This document shows, piece after piece, positions 6,299 through 12,229 of a stretch of 12,229 bases of DNA (position 1 is its first letter; every line of letters starts with the position of its first letter). This DNA is from Nitrospira sp. Lineage in GTDB: Bacteria; Nitrospirota; JACRHL01. The notes under the pieces were generated by a model. The model was not told where the DNA came from. It worked only from the letters and a program-made list of their open reading frames with translations, and did no database searches. The stretch covers positions 1 to 12,229 of the forward strand of contig JALWRU010000433.1 in the NCBI GenBank assembly GCA_026994095.1, written 5' to 3'. Position numbers and translations under genes: made by a program.

Positions 6299-6374
6299 GC
6301 GGGTGTAACTCAGTTGGTAGAGTCCCAGCTTCCCAAGCTGGTTGTCGCGGGTTCGAATCCCGTCGCCCGCTCCA
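6299..6374 (+). tRNA. tRNA-Gly (anticodon CCC)
   Basis: A complete 76-nt cloverleaf is present. The acceptor stem GCGGGTG pairs with CGCCCGC, with one T-G pair. The D arm contains CTCAGTTGGTAGAG. The anticodon stem CCAGC/GCTGG encloses TTCCCAA with CCC at 6332-6334. The T arm carries GTTCGAATC. A CCA end is encoded. It resembles E. coli tRNA-Gly(CCC) closely. It reads GGG codons. It stands alone between the cytochrome and cobS genes, with no duplicated 3' end to suggest an integrated element. Confidence 0.97.
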
Positions 6375-6439
6375 TTCATTGGCACCGTTCTGCCTGAGTC
6401 CCGAATCTGTTGCCGGGTTGGCCCCATTCAGGAGTGACC

Positions 6440-7447
6440 ATGCAATCCACAGAATCCCCTGAACCCTCCGACCAGCGCCCCCACGGGCAGGGTGATAAAA
6501 GTTCCGCTCAAGCGGGTCCATCGGACCCACCGGCCACAGGCGCGCCCTCCCCTGACACGGGCGCGGCATCGTCAGCCGACCCCAAGCCCAGCCAACCCCA
6601 CGGCCCGGACCCGGTCGAGATGCGGCCCGAAGGAGGACGTGGCTTATCGCAGGTGACCGTGCGTGACCTGCTGGTGGGGTTTTACGACGCCTTCCGTTTT
6701 TTGACCCGGCTCAAGTTCCCTGAGGCCATCTGCCCGCCAGAGGCGCGGGACTGTGCGCCCGGGGAGCCTGCCCGCCCACCGCACCCCCTGTCGATGGTGA
6801 TGTTCCCGGTGGTGGGGCTGTTTTTAGGTGCGCTGGTATGGACCGGTTGCTGGTTTGGCGACCTGATTCTGCCGCGCCCCACCATGGACCTGATGGCGCT
6901 GGCGTTTCTGGCGGTGATTACCGGTGGAATGCACTGGGACGGATTGATGGACGCCGCCGACGCGCTGGGTGCCCCCAAGGAGCGCCGCGCCGAGGTGATG
7001 CACGATGTGCATGTGGGCAGTTATGCCATGCTGGCGCTGGTGTTTACCGCCGGGGGCATGTGGGGGGTGTTGAACAGCCTGCAGGGATGGCAGCACGGCT
7101 CGGCCCTGTTGCTGTTCCCGGTGTGGGGCCGCTGGATGGTGCTGGCGGTCAGCCATGAGATGCCCCACCTGCGCAAGGGCAAGGGTATCGCCGGTGCATT
7201 TTTGGCCGAATTGAGCCGCAAACAGTTGCTGGCGGCCACCGGCTTCTGTCTGGTCATCACCATCCTGTTACAGGGATTGTGGGGTACCCTGTTGCTATTT
7301 TTGGGGCTATCCTTGGCGGCAGCCCTGTTGAGACGGGTAATCCGCAAGGGTTTTAACGGCATTTCCTCTGACTTGATGAGCGCTGGCGGCTGTCTGGGAG
7401 AGCTGATGGCACTGTTAATGCTTGCAGTTGTCAGTCAGTTCACCTGA
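6440..7447 (+). CDS. cobS: Adenosylcobinamide-GDP ribazoletransferase (cobalamin synthase)
   Basis: This is the membrane enzyme of the last cobalamin assembly steps, joining adenosylcobinamide-GDP with alpha-ribazole (or its phosphate). CobS landmarks are FRFLTRLKFPE, MFPVVGLFLGALV, the acidic metal-binding block GGMHWDGLMDAADALG (162-177) followed by RAEVMHDVHVGSYAMLALV, VWGRWMVL, and a C-terminal GFNGISSDLMSAGGCLGELMALL. That last block replaces the more usual GGxTGDxLGA region. Several hydrophobic helices are present. AGGAG at 6430-6434 sets the ATG at 6440, giving 335 residues; a TTG at 6410 is less likely. The family is usually about 250 residues. The excess is a Pro/Ser/Gln/Asp-rich, surely disordered N-terminus of about 70 residues plus a Cys/Pro-rich insert after LKFPE. 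No other cobalamin gene and no B12-box leader are in view, so it is an isolated copy here. The C-terminal divergence is mild, and the metal-site aspartates D167, D171 and D174 remain. Confidence 0.9.
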   Translation: MQSTESPEPSDQRPHGQGDKSSAQAGPSDPPATGAPSPDTGAASSADPKPSQPHGPDPVEMRPEGGRGLSQVTVRDLLVGFYDAFRFLTRLKFPEAICPPEARDCAPGEPARPPHPLSMVMFPVVGLFLGALVWTGCWFGDLILPRPTMDLMALAFLAVITGGMHWDGLMDAADALGAPKERRAEVMHDVHVGSYAMLALVFTAGGMWGVLNSLQGWQHGSALLLFPVWGRWMVLAVSHEMPHLRKGKGIAGAFLAELSRKQLLAATGFCLVITILLQGLWGTLLLFLGLSLAAALLRRVIRKGFNGISSDLMSAGGCLGELMALLMLAVVSQFT

Positions 7448-7530
7448 ATGCGTGTTAAAATAGGGTCAGACGGCCACAGTTCACGCACCCCTATGGTCGG
7501 GGCTGCCTACGGTAATAAAAGGATCATTCC

Positions 7531-8025
7531 ATGAGCGAAAGGCGCGCACAACGACTGTTCACGCTGGACGAAGCCAATGAGCTGGTGCCCACCCTGAGTA
7601 ATCTGTTCAGCAGGCTGGAGGAGGAGCGCTCCCGTCTGGACGTGCTCTTGCCTGAGATCGAACGGGCCGCTGCCAAAGCGATCTACGGTGGTGGCAGTGT
7701 TGATGGACGGGCCTACGTCAACTCGCTGGAGCGTATTGCCGAGCTGCTGGGCGAGGTCGCCGATCTGGGTGTATTGGTAAAAGACCCGGAGAGTGGCCTG
7801 TGTGACTTCCCCTGTGAGCGGGATGGCGATCTGGTGCTGCTGTGCTGGAAGCAGGGCGAGCCAGAGGTATCCTGGTGGCACGGTCTGGATACCGGCTATC
7901 GGGACCGTCGCTCCATTGAAGAGCTGCCGGGCATGGCCGATATCGACCCGCCCACTGCCGGGCCGTCCATGTTGTCTCAGGATCTGGACGATCTGCTCGA
8001 CGAGGATGACGATCTGGATCATTGA
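7531..8025 (+). CDS. DUF2203 family protein with acidic C-terminal tail
   Basis: This is a cytoplasmic protein of 164 residues with no known reaction. The DUF2203 hallmarks are in order: RLFTLDEANELVPTL at the N-terminus, a long charged helical stretch (22-50) that may form a coiled coil, GVLVKD (80-85), GLCDFP (89-94), LCWKQGE (104-110) and WWHGLDTGYRDR (115-126). The core normally ends near there. This copy adds about 38 residues ending in an Asp/Glu-dense tail (DLDDLLDEDDDLDH). AAAGGA at 7518-7523 supports the ATG at 7531. It is 83 nt downstream of cobS on the same strand, so it may be read through from it, though a short GC-rich repeat and a TTAAAAT stretch lie between them. The family identity is solid. 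No function is claimed. Confidence 0.85.
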   Translation: MSERRAQRLFTLDEANELVPTLSNLFSRLEEERSRLDVLLPEIERAAAKAIYGGGSVDGRAYVNSLERIAELLGEVADLGVLVKDPESGLCDFPCERDGDLVLLCWKQGEPEVSWWHGLDTGYRDRRSIEELPGMADIDPPTAGPSMLSQDLDDLLDEDDDLDH

Positions 8026-8130
8026 TCCCGTGTCAGGGTGACATGGCTGCGCCAGAATGTGCCGCAAACGATCTGCTTTGTGGCCTCTGCCCCCCTCTGA
8101 GGTCTACACCGGGGGATGCCCCTGACCTAC
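8026..8130. other. Repeat-rich intergenic segment between DUF2203 and ABC genes
   Basis: No gene is visible here. It holds the inverted repeat TGTCA-GGG-TGACA (8031-8043) just past the DUF2203 stop. It also holds a nested fold in which AGGTC (8100-8104) pairs with GACCT (8124-8128) and GGGG (8111-8114) with CCCC (8119-8122). With the terminator-like hairpin that follows, most of the gap can fold as RNA. Confidence 0.4.
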
Positions 8131-8169
8131 CCAACAGGCTTGATTTATTGGATGTTGGCGGCTTTTTTT
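8131..8169 (+). terminator. Probable terminator region after the DUF2203 gene
   Basis: CCAACA (8131-8136) pairs with TGTTGG (8153-8158) across a 16-nt loop. Seven T follow at 8163-8169, after a 4-nt CGGC spacer. The long loop and offset T-tract make it imperfect. GGCGGC (8157-8162) can alternatively pair with GCCGTC (8174-8179), enclosing the T-tract. It lies before the promoter at 8180. Confidence 0.4.
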
Positions 8170-8179
8170 GATGGCCGTC

Positions 8180-8207
8180 TTGACAGATCAAAATCGCGTA
8201 TTAAAAT
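8180..8207 (+). promoter_or_regulatory. Strong sigma70-type promoter of the ABC operon
   Basis: A perfect TTGACA (8180-8185), a 16-nt spacer and TAAAAT (8202-8207, 5 of 6) are present. The likely transcript start near 8214 leaves only about 15 nt of leader before the ATG at 8230, with no good ribosome site in it. This is the best promoter in the window and marks the head of the ATPase-permease-GldG-DUF4340 operon. Confidence 0.75.
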
Positions 8208-8229
8208 TTTGTCCCGTTGGTAATTGCCG

Positions 8230-9228
8230 ATGATTCAGGTTGAGTCGTTACATAAGCATTTTGGTACTACCCGTGCGGTAGACGGTCTCGATTTTCAGGT
8301 GGCCACCGGTCAGGTGGTGGGGCTGTTAGGCCCCAACGGTGCCGGTAAAACGACCACCATGAAGATGCTCACCTGCTACCTGCCGCCCACCAGTGGTGTG
8401 GCGCGGGTGGGCGGCATCGACGTGGTGGAGAACCCCCTCGAAGTGCGCCGTCAGGTGGGCTATCTGCCTGAAAATGTACCGCTCTACGACGACATGGGGG
8501 TGATCGACTATCTGGATTTTGTCGCCCGCGCCCGTGGCCTGTCCGCCGCCGAGCGTGGCCCTGCTATCGAAAAGAGCGCCGGGCGCTGCGGGCTGGAGCC
8601 GGTGCTGCACCGCAACATCAACGAACTGTCCAAGGGTTTTCGCCAACGGCTGGGGCTGGCCCAGGCCATTGTGCATGAACCCAAACTGCTGATTTTAGAC
8701 GAGCCGACCACCGGCCTCGACCCCAACCAGATCGTCGAGATTCGCGCCCTGATCCGCGAGTTGGGGCAAGAGAAAACCGTGGTGCTGTCGACCCACATTC
8801 TGCCCGAGGTGGAAGCGGTCTGCGACCGGGTGCTGATTATGCATCAGGGCGGTATCGTCGCCGACGGCAGCCCGGCGGAGTTGCATCACCGCTTTCAGGG
8901 GGCGCAGGAGCTGGATATCACCGTATCGGGTGTGGCCGCCCATGCGCTCAAAAAAGCCCTGTCGGACCTGTCGGGGGTGGAGCAGGTCAGTTTCGCCGAG
9001 GGCCAACAGGCGCAGGACGATGACGGTGTGTCGTGCCAGATCACCGCGCCCGGTGATGTGGACCTGCGGGCCGATATTTTTGGGTTGTGTGTGGACAACG
9101 GCTGGGTGCTGCTGGAACAGCGTCGGCGGGTGGTGAGTCTGGAGCAGATCTTCCGCCAGTTGACCCGTGGTGAGGCGGCCCCGACTGTACCGGAGCCTAC
9201 CGAAGCTGCTGCCGGGGAGACCTTATAA
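8230..9228 (+). CDS. ABC transporter ATP-binding protein, GldA-like
   Basis: This is the ATPase of an ABC-2/Gld-type exporter, hydrolysing ATP on the inner face of the membrane. Walker A is GPNGAGKTT (34-42), the signature is LSKGFRQR (133-140), Walker B is LLILDEP (153-159) with E158, and the switch histidine is H189 in STHIL. The Q-loop region carries VGYLPEN. After the core comes a C-terminal accessory part of about 100 residues ending in RRVVSLEQIFRQLTRGE, typical of ATPases that pair with ABC-2 permeases, then an Ala/Pro/Glu tail. It totals 332 residues. I use the ATG at 8230, not the TTG at 8224, because MIQVESLHKHFG is the family-like start. Its TAA is followed at once by the permease ATG, so the two are coupled. 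All catalytic residues are present, so it should be an active ATPase. The substrate is unknown. Confidence 0.95.
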   Translation: MIQVESLHKHFGTTRAVDGLDFQVATGQVVGLLGPNGAGKTTTMKMLTCYLPPTSGVARVGGIDVVENPLEVRRQVGYLPENVPLYDDMGVIDYLDFVARARGLSAAERGPAIEKSAGRCGLEPVLHRNINELSKGFRQRLGLAQAIVHEPKLLILDEPTTGLDPNQIVEIRALIRELGQEKTVVLSTHILPEVEAVCDRVLIMHQGGIVADGSPAELHHRFQGAQELDITVSGVAAHALKKALSDLSGVEQVSFAEGQQAQDDDGVSCQITAPGDVDLRADIFGLCVDNGWVLLEQRRRVVSLEQIFRQLTRGEAAPTVPEPTEAAAGETL

Positions 9229-9942
9229 ATGGGCGGTATGTGGGCGGTTTTTCGGCGCGAACTGGGTGCCTACTTTAACCAGCCGGTGGCCTATGTGGTC
9301 ATCACGGCCTACCTGCTGATCTGCGGCTGGTTTTTTACCAGCAACCTGTTTTTGGCAGGACAGGCAGAGGTGCGCGGCTTTTTGCAGATGGCACCACTGA
9401 TGCTGGTGTTCTTTCTGCCCGCCCTGTCCATGCGTCTGCTGGCGGAGGAGTGGAAGAACGGCACCATGGAGCTGCTGGTGACCCTGCCCCTGCGCGATCG
9501 GGATGTGGTACTGGGCAAGTTCCTGGCGGTGTTCGCCGTGTTTGCGGTGGCACAGGGGTTGACCCTGCTGTACCCCATTACCGTGGGCATCCTGGGTCAT
9601 CCGGACGTGGGCCAGATGGTGGCCGGTTATACCGGGCTGCTGTTGACCGGGGCGGCCTTTGCCGCGATTGGCCTGCTGGCCAGCGCCCTTACCAGCAGTC
9701 AGGTGGTGGCATTCATCCTCGGCTTTTTTGTCTGTTTTGGCCTTTACATTATGGGGTCGGCCCTGTCGCTGGTGCCGTCGGTGCTGCTGCCGCTGTTTGA
9801 GTTTATTTCGGTGGACGGCCATCTGGCCAACTTCTCCAAAGGGGTCGTAGATCTGCGCGACGTACTCTACTTTGGCAGCGTCGTGGTGCTCTGTCTGGCG
9901 GCCACGGTCAACGCCCTGCAGGGCCGCAGGTGGGGGCGCTAG
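9229..9942 (+). CDS. ABC-2 type permease, GldF-like
   Basis: This is the membrane subunit of the exporter, with 237 residues and about six helices (20-37, 54-70, 97-120, 131-151, 157-190 and 212-230). The family block LAEEWKNGTMELLVTLPL after helix 2, followed by RDVVLGKFLA, is the standard cytoplasmic coupling segment of GldF/NosY-type permeases. The N-terminal FRRELGAYFNQPVAYV is also typical. The ATG at 9229 directly follows the ATPase stop; another ATG three codons later is possible. The gene ends 2 nt before the next start. The subunit is expected to form a homodimer with two ATPases, since no second permease is in the operon. The family call is sure; the cargo is not known. Confidence 0.92.
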   Translation: MGGMWAVFRRELGAYFNQPVAYVVITAYLLICGWFFTSNLFLAGQAEVRGFLQMAPLMLVFFLPALSMRLLAEEWKNGTMELLVTLPLRDRDVVLGKFLAVFAVFAVAQGLTLLYPITVGILGHPDVGQMVAGYTGLLLTGAAFAAIGLLASALTSSQVVAFILGFFVCFGLYIMGSALSLVPSVLLPLFEFISVDGHLANFSKGVVDLRDVLYFGSVVVLCLAATVNALQGRRWGR

Positions 9943-9944
9943 GC

Positions 9945-11564
9945 ATGGCAAGCATGGGACGAATCAAGGTACGCGCCACCCAGTGGAGTATGGTGCTGGT
10001 GGCGGCGGCCATTCTGGTGGTGGTCAACCTGCTGGCGTCGGGCACTGCCCTGCGGCTGGATATGACCGAAGACAAGATCTACACCCCTTCGGACAGCACC
10101 CGCACCCTGTTGACCGAACTGGATGACGACATCCTCATTCGCGGCTACTTCACCCCCAATCTGCCGCCGCCCTACAACCGGGTGGAGCGGCAGCTGGTGG
10201 ACCTGCTGGACGAGTACCGCAGCCTGTCCGGCGGTAAACTGCGCTACGAGATCATCGATCCGGGCGCGGACCTGAAGGAGGGGGAGTCGGCTGAGACGGT
10301 CATGGCCATGCAGGGCATCCCCATGGTGCAGGTGACCGAGGTGGCCTCCGATCAGGTGCAGGTCAAAAATGGCTTTATGGCGCTGGTGGTCATGTTTGAG
10401 GACCAGCAGGAGGTCATTCCGGTGGTGCAGAGTACCGCCGGGCTGGAATTTTTGCTCACCTCCAAAATCCGCAAGGTGACCGACAGCGGTCGTAAGGTGG
10501 TAGGGGTGCTGGAGGGGTACGACGCCCCCGTCCGCGACAAGGAGATGGCGCGGGTGATGGGCGCGGTGGCCGAACAGTACGACATCCAGGGGGTCGATCT
10601 GGAGGCCGGGGATCTGCCGTCCAATCTGGATCTGTTGTTGGTCATAGGGCCGACCCTGCCCCTGTCGGACTGGGCTTTGTCACGTATCGACCGCTATCTG
10701 GCTCAAGGTGGCTCGGTGGGCATCTTTGCCAGCGGCGTCAAGGCCGATTTGACCAACGTGGTGGCCTACGACCTGCCGCCGCTGTTCGGCAAACTGCCGC
10801 AGGCCCAGGGCTGGAAGATCGGTCGCGATCTGGTGGCCGACCCGCAGAACATGCGCATTACCGTGGCCCAGCAGCGCGGTATGTTTACCCTGCAAAATCT
10901 GGTGGATTATCCGTTCTTTCCGCTGGTGCGGGAGTTGAACGACGAGCAGGTGATGGTGTCCGGGCTGGAGCAGGTCTACCTGCCGTTTGTCTCCACCGTC
11001 ACCGCCACCGCCCCGGAGGGGGTCAACTATACCGTGCTGGCCAAAAGCACCGCCCGTTCCTGGCAGTTGAGTGGTTCTTACGCCATCAGCCCGCTGGTGA
11101 AGATGGAGCCGCACATTCTGGCCAGAAACGCCAACGGTCCGCAGCCGCTGATCGTGGCCGGGGAGGGCACCTTCCCGTCGGCCTACGAGGGCGACTCGGT
11201 ATTGCCGCCCAACGACGCCCCGGCAGAGACGGTCACCATCGACAACCCGGCCCCCGGTCGCTTGCTGCTGGTGGGCAGCGGTCAGCTATTCTCGGACCAG
11301 TACCTGCTCAACGGTGAGTCGGTGCCGTTTTTACTCAACGCCATCGACTGGCTGGCGCGGGACGAGGTCTTGATCGGTTTGCGCTCTCGTGGGGTGACCG
11401 ACCGACCCTTGGAGGAGTTGTCGGATCTGGGCCGTCAGTTGACCAAGCTGGTCAACCTGCTGGGGGGGGCTGTGCTGCTGATCGGCTTTGGTCTGATCCG
11501 CTGGCGGCTACGGCGGGCCAAGCGGTTGCGACTGGGGCTGGTGCCGCGCAAGGGGGCCGCATGA
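9945..11564 (+). CDS. GldG-like ABC auxiliary protein
   Basis: This is the membrane-anchored auxiliary subunit of Gld-type transporters (539 residues from the ATG at 9945). Helix 1 is near 14-34 and helix 2 near 503-523, followed by a basic cytoplasmic tail (RWRLRRAKRLRLG). The large part between is expected outside the inner membrane. The N-terminal family block is clear: LRLDMTEDKIYTPSDST, then LDDDILIRGYFTPNLPPPYN, then DLLDEYRSLSGGKLRYEIIDP. Together these match the GldG / ABC_transp_aux domain. A late block (GRLLLVGSGQLFSDQYLLNG, FLLNAIDWLARDE) is also standard. The frame is open to a GTG at 9930, but that overlaps the permease; AGGTGGGGG just upstream supports 9945 (9954 is also possible). 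Its stop overlaps the next start as ATGA. In Bacteroidetes GldG works with GldA and GldF in gliding; outside that phylum the role is unclear, so gliding should not be assumed here. Confidence 0.88.
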   Translation: MASMGRIKVRATQWSMVLVAAAILVVVNLLASGTALRLDMTEDKIYTPSDSTRTLLTELDDDILIRGYFTPNLPPPYNRVERQLVDLLDEYRSLSGGKLRYEIIDPGADLKEGESAETVMAMQGIPMVQVTEVASDQVQVKNGFMALVVMFEDQQEVIPVVQSTAGLEFLLTSKIRKVTDSGRKVVGVLEGYDAPVRDKEMARVMGAVAEQYDIQGVDLEAGDLPSNLDLLLVIGPTLPLSDWALSRIDRYLAQGGSVGIFASGVKADLTNVVAYDLPPLFGKLPQAQGWKIGRDLVADPQNMRITVAQQRGMFTLQNLVDYPFFPLVRELNDEQVMVSGLEQVYLPFVSTVTATAPEGVNYTVLAKSTARSWQLSGSYAISPLVKMEPHILARNANGPQPLIVAGEGTFPSAYEGDSVLPPNDAPAETVTIDNPAPGRLLLVGSGQLFSDQYLLNGESVPFLLNAIDWLARDEVLIGLRSRGVTDRPLEELSDLGRQLTKLVNLLGGAVLLIGFGLIRWRLRRAKRLRLGLVPRKGAA

Positions 11565-12229
11565 AGTCACGCGGGCTTGTCATACTGGTGGCCGTGCTGG
11601 TGGTGCTGGGCGGGCTGTTGCTGTTTCAGCAGCAACGTCCTGCGGATACCGGCAGCCATGCGGGAACGCTCTTGAATGTGTCGGCCGACAAGGTCAACAA
11701 ACTGGTGATTACCGCGCCCAACGCCGACGAGGTGATCGTCGAGCGACAGGCGGACGGTTGGCACCTGACCGCACCGGTCAGCGACCGGGCCGAGCAGGGG
11801 CTGGTGATGCAGATGATCAAGCGGCTGACCTCCCTCACCAGCGATGGGCAGATCTCGTCCAACCCGGCCAAGGCCGACCGCTTTGGGGTGGATGCGGCCA
11901 CCGGCATTCGGGTGGCGATCTATACCGGTGGTGACGGCCCTGCCGCCACGCTGGTGGCGGGCAAACGTGGCCCGGACGGCAGCCACGGGTTTGTCACCGT
12001 CAACGACCAACCGGCGGTGCACCGGGTAGGTGGGGTGCTGTCGTACCAGTTGACCGGGCTGGCCGAGCGGTGGCGCAACAAGAGTGTGCTGGACTTTGCT
12101 ACCGCTGAGGTTACCGCCCTGTCGGTGCAGGTTGCGTCCGGCAAGGCCCTGTCGCTGGTCTATAAAGAGGGCATCTGGCAACGGGCAGACGACGATGCAC
12201 AGGCACCGCTACCGGTAGACGGGCAGGTG
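11561..12229 (+). CDS. DUF4340 membrane-anchored protein, 3' end outside window
   Basis: The reading frame starts at the ATG at 11561, overlaps the GldG stop by four bases (ATGA), and runs open for 223 codons to the window edge, so it is truncated here. Residues 5-23 form a hydrophobic anchor (GLVILVAVLVVLGGLLLFQ). A strand-rich soluble domain follows (NVSADKVNKLVITAP, VIVERQADGWHLTAP). The DUF4340 landmark WRNKSVLDFATAEVTALSV, resembling the family W-R-D/N-K-x-(I/V)-L-D-F pattern, is near 170-190. DUF4340 proteins commonly follow gldG-type genes and have a repeated beta domain outside the membrane. The overlap implies translational coupling and a fixed stoichiometry with GldG. The function is unknown. 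Confidence 0.85.
   Translation, partial: MKSRGLVILVAVLVVLGGLLLFQQQRPADTGSHAGTLLNVSADKVNKLVITAPNADEVIVERQADGWHLTAPVSDRAEQGLVMQMIKRLTSLTSDGQISSNPAKADRFGVDAATGIRVAIYTGGDGPAATLVAGKRGPDGSHGFVTVNDQPAVHRVGGVLSYQLTGLAERWRNKSVLDFATAEVTALSVQVASGKALSLVYKEGIWQRADDDAQAPLPVDGQV

Noticed and set aside
6375..6439. Cobalamin riboswitch ahead of cobS
   Set aside because: The gap is only 65 nt and holds no B12-box-like sequence or suitable fold. A ribosome site is the only signal seen.
6299..6440. tRNA-Gly as an integration site of a mobile element
   Set aside because: No repeat of the tRNA 3' end and no integrase or phage-like gene is found in the following sequence. The neighbouring genes are ordinary.
6186..6569. 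Reading frame on the minus strand across the tRNA, with a GRRDSNPRQPAWEAGTLPTELHP-like stretch
   Set aside because: This is the well-known false protein produced by reading the antisense of a tRNA gene. The overlap with tRNA-Gly at 6299-6374 explains it fully.
7428..7461. Promoter TTGTCA with TAAAAT ahead of the DUF2203 gene
   Set aside because: The half-sites are good individually, but the spacer is 22 nt, too long for a sigma70 promoter.
9223..9951. Long minus-strand frame (242 codons) covering the permease gene
   Set aside because: It is antisense to a clear permease, rich in Gln/His as expected of a GC-rich shadow, and has no family features.
11567..12181. Long minus-strand frame at the window end
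   Set aside because: It lies opposite the DUF4340 frame, which overlaps GldG by ATGA and has a membrane anchor and family landmark.

Overview
The window is GC-rich and densely coded, and reads like an ordinary chromosome segment of a proteobacterium. Supporting signs are Shine-Dalgarno starts, CXXCH c-type cytochrome chemistry, a PilZ protein, a LipM/LplA-type lipoyl enzyme, CobS and a tRNA-Gly with encoded CCA. Codon use looks even throughout. I see no transposase, integrase, CRISPR array or duplicated tRNA end. The exact lineage cannot be fixed from the sequence. A deep-branching or marine group such as Magnetococcia or Zetaproteobacteria is only a guess.

Layout. (1) Positions 3-2217, plus strand: the 3' part of a kelch/beta-propeller protein, then a zinc-dependent histone-deacetylase-family amidohydrolase 16 nt downstream. 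(2) Positions 2214-3458, minus strand: a LipM/LplA-family lipoyl enzyme with an intrinsic terminator, then a PilZ protein whose stop overlaps the deacetylase stop tail to tail. A perfect 10-bp hairpin sits at that junction. (3) Positions 3563-5691, plus strand: a compact run of four membrane-protein genes (CopD-like, two-helix protein with a soluble C-terminal domain, DUF420/CtaM-like, small two-helix protein with acidic tail). A secreted class-II-type c cytochrome follows at 5773-6183. (4) tRNA-Gly(CCC) at 6299-6374. (5) cobS with a long low-complexity N-terminus, then a DUF2203 protein. (6) From 8180 to the window end: a well-formed sigma70-type promoter followed by a tightly packed ABC export operon (ATPase, six-helix permease, GldG-like protein, DUF4340 protein running off the end).

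How genes may work together. The last four genes are certainly one transcription unit (spacings 0, +2 and a 4-nt overlap) and encode a Gld-type ABC complex. ATPase and permease form the core. GldG and DUF4340 are membrane-anchored partners with large domains, probably outside the membrane, and the substrate is unknown. The 3563-6183 block is the best candidate for an undescribed functional module. The DUF420/CtaM-like and CopD-like proteins together with a periplasmic cytochrome suggest membrane heme or copper handling linked to respiration, but two of its members match no family I can name. No intergenic stretch exceeds about 205 nt.
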